The notes below the pieces were generated by a model. The model ran no database searches and was not told where the DNA came from. It was given only the letters and a program-made list of their open reading frames with translations. From the NCBI GenBank assembly GCA_030043495.1, contig JASHXO010000082.1:1-9442 (forward strand): DNA of 9,442 nucleotides, written 5' to 3'. Every line of letters begins with the position of its first letter. Position 1 is the stretch's first letter. Positions 6,876-9,442 of this stretch are shown here, piece after piece. The position numbers and the translations under genes are program-made. This stretch comes from Candidatus Rhabdochlamydia sp. GTDB lineage: Bacteria > Chlamydiota > Chlamydiia > Chlamydiales > Rhabdochlamydiaceae.

Positions 6876-7001
6876 ATGGATAGCTTTTTTCAACTTTTGA
6901 AACAGCTTTTAAAAGCAAATCAATCTACCAGCTCAAGAAAATATGTGCAACTTCCTCAGAAGAGGAAGATGTTGAAAATTTATTTTTTAATTTTTAATTA
7001 A
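6876..7001 (+). CDS. Doubtful small ORF (41 aa) in the lon-tsaB gap
   Basis: An ATG at 6876 opens 41 codons ending at TAA 6999-7001. The peptide begins with an amphipathic stretch (MDSFFQLLKQLLKANQ), passes through a basic middle (QKRKMLK) and ends hydrophobic (IYFLIFN). There is no good ribosome site (AGG at 6862-6864 is 11 bases away) and no clear promoter. Frames of this size occur by chance, so it may well not be translated. It is recorded because the gap is long and the helical, basic, hydrophobic pattern resembles small membrane-active peptides. Confidence 0.18.
   Translation: MDSFFQLLKQLLKANQSTSSRKYVQLPQKRKMLKIYFLIFN
6951..6968 (+). repeat. Perfect inverted repeat (7-bp stem, 4-base loop)
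   Basis: CTTCCTC (6951-6957), loop AGAA, GAGGAAG (6962-6968). The stem could be extended by CAA (6948-6950) pairing with TTG (6972-6974) across a small bulge. A T-rich stretch starts about 13 bases downstream, too far for a standard intrinsic terminator. The hairpin lies inside the doubtful small ORF. It could be the end of an unannotated small RNA or an RNA-processing or protein-binding site. Confidence 0.4.
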
Positions 7002-7074
7002 TCTTGTATCTCGCTTCTAGAGATTGTCGAGTCAAAGCCCCAATAAAACTTTTAAACATTATCACAGAATTTCG

Positions 7075-7103
7075 TTTCAAACTCTTCCAGAGTATGTTAT
7101 TCT
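7075..7103 (+). promoter_or_regulatory. Possible tsaB promoter
   Basis: TATTCT (7098-7103; 4 of 6 matches to TATAAT) lies 17 bases after TTTCAA (7075-7080), a poor -35 box. Transcription would start near 7110, only about 26 bases before the preferred tsaB ATG. That leaves no room for a ribosome site ahead of the TTG at 7115, which supports the ATG. Confidence 0.35.
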
Positions 7104-7135
7104 AGTAGCCCCGATTGAACAGCATTTTGAGTGGA

Positions 7136-7747
7136 ATGACTTATTTAATTTTAGATACAAGTACTGATCTGTGTTTGATTGCTCTTGCGAATGAAAAGGA
7201 GATCATTGCTGAAGAAGTTTTTGCTCATAGCAATCTTCTTTCCAATCGGCTTCTTCCTGGCATTCATGCATTGATCGAGGCGCATATCCAATCCCCAAAG
7301 AATCTTAGAGGAATCGCATTCGGAGTCGGCCCGGGCTCATACACAGGAACAAGGGTCGGCGTCGCTGTCGCTAAAAGCCTGGCATTCGGTTTGCAGATCC
7401 CGATCAAAACCTTCAATTCACCGCTTGCTTTTTTGCCTAAAAAAGAAGGTGCTTTTGCTTTTCTCATTCCAACCCGATCGGGGCAGTTCTATGTCCTTTT
7501 AGGAGATATCTCATCCTCGCAGGTCATTCAAAAGGCAGCATCCCTTTTGAATAAGGAAGAGCTTGAAAAATTTGAAGCTGTGGACTTTTTAGTCTGCTCA
7601 TCAGACAAGGAACTTCCTCCCGCGTTTAGAAAAAAAACATATTATCCTCCAGTTCCCAATCTCCATTCGTTATGCCATTTTCTTTCCGAACAAAGACATA
7701 CTTCTTTAGAAAATGTTGAAGTTCTTTACCTGTACACCCCTTTATAA
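7136..7747 (+). CDS. tsaB: tRNA t6A biosynthesis protein TsaB (YeaZ)
   Basis: A 203-residue ASKHA-fold protein. TsaB is the scaffold partner of TsaD in adding threonylcarbamoyl to A37 of ANN-decoding tRNAs. The N-terminal YLILDTSTDLCLIAL and the hallmark GVGPGSYTGTRVG (residues 63-75), followed by VAVAKSLAFGLQIP, identify the family. The C-terminal VEVLYLY is the usual short tail. It is slightly shorter than E. coli TsaB (about 231 residues), with a reduced C-terminal half. An in-frame TTG at 7115 would add 7 residues, but the family begins just before the ILDTST strand. ATG 7136 follows GAGTGGA, a modest ribosome site. It transcribes away from lon, and as I recall Chlamydia has the same neighbours. 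Confidence 0.92.
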   Translation: MTYLILDTSTDLCLIALANEKEIIAEEVFAHSNLLSNRLLPGIHALIEAHIQSPKNLRGIAFGVGPGSYTGTRVGVAVAKSLAFGLQIPIKTFNSPLAFLPKKEGAFAFLIPTRSGQFYVLLGDISSSQVIQKAASLLNKEELEKFEAVDFLVCSSDKELPPAFRKKTYYPPVPNLHSLCHFLSEQRHTSLENVEVLYLYTPL

Positions 7748-7800
7748 TGATAAAAAAAAAATTACACTTCCCAAAAATCCATTCTTCCAGGATGAGTTTG

Positions 7801-7830
7801 TTGAAATAATATCTCCTTATCCCATAAGAT
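7801..7830 (+). promoter_or_regulatory. Possible rpsU promoter
   Basis: TTGAAA (7801-7806; 5 of 6 matches to TTGACA) is followed after 18 bases by TAAGAT (7825-7830; 4 of 6 to TATAAT). It lies in the 154-base gap between tsaB and rpsU. It would give a leader of about 65 bases that includes the A-T hairpin at 7840-7867. Confidence 0.4.
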
Positions 7831-7839
7831 TAGCCACAT

Positions 7840-7867
7840 AAAACAAAAAGAATAGTTTTTTTGTTTT
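7840..7867 (+). repeat. A-T-only inverted repeat in the rpsU leader
   Basis: AAAACAAAAA (7840-7849) and TTTTTGTTTT (7858-7867) are perfect complements (10 bp) around an 8-base loop. The right arm belongs to a long T-rich run, so it could act as a weak terminator for tsaB, or as a structure or low-complexity spacer in the rpsU leader. A separate 12-base palindrome TTTTAATTAAAA follows at 7865-7876. Confidence 0.35.
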
Positions 7868-7901
7868 TAATTAAAATTTAACAACTCAGGATCAGATGTC
7901 C

Positions 7902-8099
7902 ATGCCAAGTGTTAAAGTTCGAGCAGGAGAACCTATCGATAAAGCATTGAGAGCTTTAAAGAAAAAGCTCGATAAAGAAGGAATCATGAAGTCTGCCAAG
8001 GCACACCGTTTTTATGATAAACCTTCTGTAAAAAGCCGTGCTAAGTCCAAAGCAGCTCAAAAATACAAAAAGACCAAACCTAGAAGCTATACTATGTAA
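7902..8099 (+). CDS. rpsU: 30S ribosomal protein S21
   Basis: A 65-residue, strongly basic small-subunit protein that sits near the anti-Shine-Dalgarno end of 16S rRNA and helps initiation. It has the family pattern [21 protein letters not shown], then [23 protein letters not shown]. There are two ATGs two codons apart (7896 and 7902). I prefer 7902 because S21 proteins begin MPxxKVR, as in E. coli (MPVIKVR). AGGA (7888-7891) lies 10 bases before it and 4 bases before the other. The C-terminal tail (KTKPRSYTM) seems somewhat longer than the Chlamydia version as I remember it. The gene lies between tsaB and dnaJ. Confidence 0.93.
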   Translation: MPSVKVRAGEPIDKALRALKKKLDKEGIMKSAKAHRFYDKPSVKSRAKSKAAQKYKKTKPRSYTM

Positions 8100-8109
8100 T
8101 TCTTTAGAT

Positions 8110-8136
8110 TTAGCAATCAACTTCTCTGTTTGCTAA
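8110..8136. promoter_or_regulatory. Degenerate CIRCE element (probable HrcA operator) upstream of dnaJ
   Basis: TTAGCAATC (8110-8118), nine bases, then GTTTGCTAA (8128-8136). The CIRCE consensus bound by the heat-shock repressor HrcA is TTAGCACTC-N9-GAGTGCTAA. The site matches 15 of 18 arm positions (8 of 9 left, 7 of 9 right) and has exactly the N9 spacer. It also forms a perfect 9-bp inverted repeat (ATTTAGCAA/TTGCTAAAT, 8108-8116 and 8130-8138). It ends 5 bases before the -35 box of the predicted dnaJ promoter. The alternative is a weak terminator hairpin for rpsU, but the stem is AT-rich and no T tract follows. Confidence 0.6.
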
Positions 8137-8141
8137 ATTTC

Positions 8142-8170
8142 TTGGTGTATAAACAAGCCTTTGCTATACT
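8142..8170 (+). promoter_or_regulatory. Predicted dnaJ promoter
   Basis: TATACT (8165-8170; 5 of 6 matches to TATAAT) lies 17 bases after TTGGTG (8142-8147; 3 of 6 to TTGACA). Transcription would start near 8177, giving a leader of about 37 bases. The leader has no clear Shine-Dalgarno before the dnaJ ATG at 8214. The CIRCE-like element lies immediately upstream. Confidence 0.5.
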
Positions 8171-8213
8171 CACAGCTAGAGAGCAACGTTTCTTAAAATA
8201 GAATCATATTACC

Positions 8214-9362
8214 ATGAGTGATTACTACGAAATTTTAGAATTATCGCGCAGCGCTACTCAAGAAGAGATTAAAAAGGCTTATCGTAAAAACGCGCTCAAA
8301 TACCACCCCGATCGCAATCCTGGCGATTCAGCGGCAGAGAAAAAATTCAAAGAGATCTCTGAAGCTTATGAAGTTCTCAGCGATGAGAAAAAACGTCAAA
8401 TATATGATCAATATGGGGCCGATGCCCTTAAAGGAGCCGGGATGGGTGGTCCAGGCGGCCACACTGGCTTTTCTTCAATGGAAGAAGCTTTGCGCACCTT
8501 TATGGGAGCTTTTGGCGGTGGCGGTGGAGAATCGATCTTTGATTCCTTCTTTGGCTTTGAACCCGAAGGAGATGAAGGCGAACGTCAAGGCGCCAGCAAA
8601 AAAATGAACCTTTCCATCTCTTTTGAAGAAGCGATGAAAGGCGTCGAAAAAGAAGTGGTTTTAAATAATTACACTGTCTGCTCTCAGTGCGAAGGCTCAG
8701 GCGCAGCATCATCTAGCAGTGTCAAAAAATGCTCTCGTTGCAGAGGTTCAGGTCAGATCCATCAAACCCGTGGTTTTTTCAGTATGACAAGCGTTTGCCC
8801 CCAATGTTATGGGAAAGGCAAAACGATTACAGATCCTTGCTCTGAATGTCATGGCGATGGACGAGTCAAAAAGAAACAGCATATCAAAATCAAAGTCCCT
8901 GCTGGTGTCGACACAGGCATGCGTCTTCGTATGTCAGGATATGGAGATGCTGGTGAAGGCGGCGGCCCTCCAGGAGACTTGTACGTTTTTATTTCTGTTG
9001 AGCCCCATTCTGTTTTTCAAAGAGAAGGCGATGACATCCTTGTCGAACTTCCCTTAAGTTTTTCTGAAACAGCTTTAGGGTGTAAAAAAGAACTGCCAAC
9101 ACCGCATGGAAGTTCTTGTCGCATTTCTATCCCAGAAGGAACTCAAAGTGGAAAAGTTTTACGCGTTAAAGGCGAAGGCTCGCCTAATGTCCATGGGCGT
9201 GGCCGCGGCGATATGCTCGTCAAGGTTAGTGTCGAAACTCCTGTCAATCTCAATGACAAGCAGAAGGAGCTTCTGCGTCAATTTGGAGAACTGGAAAAAG
9301 AGCAAAATTCTCCCCGTAAGCGTAGTTTCTTTGACAAGCTTAAAGTTTTTTTTTCGGGTTAA
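8214..9362 (+). CDS. dnaJ: Chaperone protein DnaJ (type I Hsp40)
   Basis: A 382-residue type I J-protein that stimulates DnaK ATPase and delivers unfolded clients. The J domain spans about residues 1-70 with the essential HPD at 31-33. The Gly/Phe-rich linker follows (about 75-115, including GGPGGHTGF and [10 protein letters not shown]). The zinc domain has all four CxxCxGxG repeats: CSQCEGSG (156), CSRCRGSG (173), CPQCYGKG (195) and CSECHGDG (209). The C-terminal client-binding domains follow ([20 protein letters not shown] onward). Length is normal and no element is missing. Start ATG 8214 begins the canonical [10 protein letters not shown]; it has no obvious Shine-Dalgarno. The gene has its own promoter with a CIRCE-like site, which suggests heat-shock control separate from dnaK. 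Confidence 0.97.
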   Translation: MSDYYEILELSRSATQEEIKKAYRKNALKYHPDRNPGDSAAEKKFKEISEAYEVLSDEKKRQIYDQYGADALKGAGMGGPGGHTGFSSMEEALRTFMGAFGGGGGESIFDSFFGFEPEGDEGERQGASKKMNLSISFEEAMKGVEKEVVLNNYTVCSQCEGSGAASSSSVKKCSRCRGSGQIHQTRGFFSMTSVCPQCYGKGKTITDPCSECHGDGRVKKKQHIKIKVPAGVDTGMRLRMSGYGDAGEGGGPPGDLYVFISVEPHSVFQREGDDILVELPLSFSETALGCKKELPTPHGSSCRISIPEGTQSGKVLRVKGEGSPNVHGRGRGDMLVKVSVETPVNLNDKQKELLRQFGELEKEQNSPRKRSFFDKLKVFFSG

Positions 9363-9442
9363 GGATCTGTCTACGAAAATCCTGTGTTTGATTTCCGATT
9401 GCATTTATTCAAATTCAGAGAACGTCTCTAAAACCGATCTTT

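Larger units (their letters stand above)
6730..7135. other. Long AT-rich divergent intergenic region between lon and tsaB
   Basis: About 400 bases separate the divergent lon and tsaB genes, much more than other gaps in this window. I find no tRNA, rRNA or well-supported gene. It holds the possible lon promoter near its left end and the possible tsaB promoter near its right end. Between them are a T8 run (6827-6834), a perfect 12-bp palindrome GCTTTTAAAAGC (6905-6916), a short GC-containing hairpin (6951-6968) and a doubtful 41-codon ORF (6876-7001). Space and structure would allow a small RNA, but this is not shown. Confidence 0.6.

Noticed and set aside
7115..7135. TTG start for TsaB seven codons upstream
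   Set aside because: No ribosome site precedes it, it would lie almost at the predicted transcription start, and TsaB proteins begin just before the ILDTST strand.
8108..8138. Reading the rpsU-dnaJ inverted repeat as an ordinary intrinsic terminator
   Set aside because: The stem is AT-rich with a 13-base loop and is followed by TTCTTGG rather than a T tract. The CIRCE match with N9 spacing explains it better, though the terminator reading is not excluded.
9363..9442. Start of another gene after dnaJ
   Set aside because: No frame with a start and ribosome site opens before the window ends. AGAGA-ACG-TCTCT could form a 5-bp hairpin but has no T tract, so I did not call a terminator.

Overview
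The window looks like chromosomal core sequence from a member of the Chlamydiae, most likely an amoeba-associated (Parachlamydia/Waddlia-like) lineage rather than Chlamydia itself. The main reason is gene order. From memory, dnaJ, rpsU, tsaB (yeaZ) and lon sit together in Chlamydia trachomatis with the RNase Z gene close by and an ABC-F ATPase gene just beyond. Here the same set appears in the same order. The S21 protein also begins MPSVKVR and contains HRFYDKPS, which fits chlamydial S21 as I remember it. Intergenic DNA is AT-rich and most reading frames are ordinary. I see no transposase, phage gene, CRISPR array, rRNA or tRNA.

Layout. Positions 1-955 (+) hold the 3' end of an ABC-F ATPase gene of YbiT type. 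Its stop codon overlaps the start of a SpoU/TrmH-family RNA 2'-O-methyltransferase. Positions 956-1656 (+) hold a good vegetative-type promoter followed by three very small genes of unknown function (36, 79 and 80 codons). Each is joined to the next by an AGGTAAAAT stop/start junction. Positions 1697-6717 (-) form a tightly overlapping four-gene transcription unit, read lon, rfaE2-like nucleotidyltransferase, GlpG-type rhomboid protease, RNase Z. Positions 6718-7135 are a long AT-rich divergent intergenic region with hairpins and one doubtful small ORF. Positions 7136-9362 (+) carry tsaB, rpsU and dnaJ, each with a plausible promoter of its own. The last 80 bases show no gene.

How the genes fit together. 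Most products serve protein synthesis and protein quality control. The ABC-F ATPase, S21, the RNA methyltransferase, RNase Z (tRNA 3' processing) and TsaB (tRNA t6A) act on translation. Lon, DnaJ and GlpG act on damaged, unfolded or membrane proteins. The rfaE2-like protein is the metabolic outlier.

Most worth checking: (1) a degenerate CIRCE/HrcA operator with the exact 9-9-9 architecture just upstream of a dnaJ promoter; (2) the unnamed three-gene small-protein operon at 1059-1656, where Chlamydia, as I remember it, carries xerC; (3) a GlpG-type rhomboid with all catalytic residues but an unusually long segment between the first membrane helix and the catalytic core; (4) a stand-alone heptose-1-phosphate nucleotidyltransferase fused by overlap to lon.
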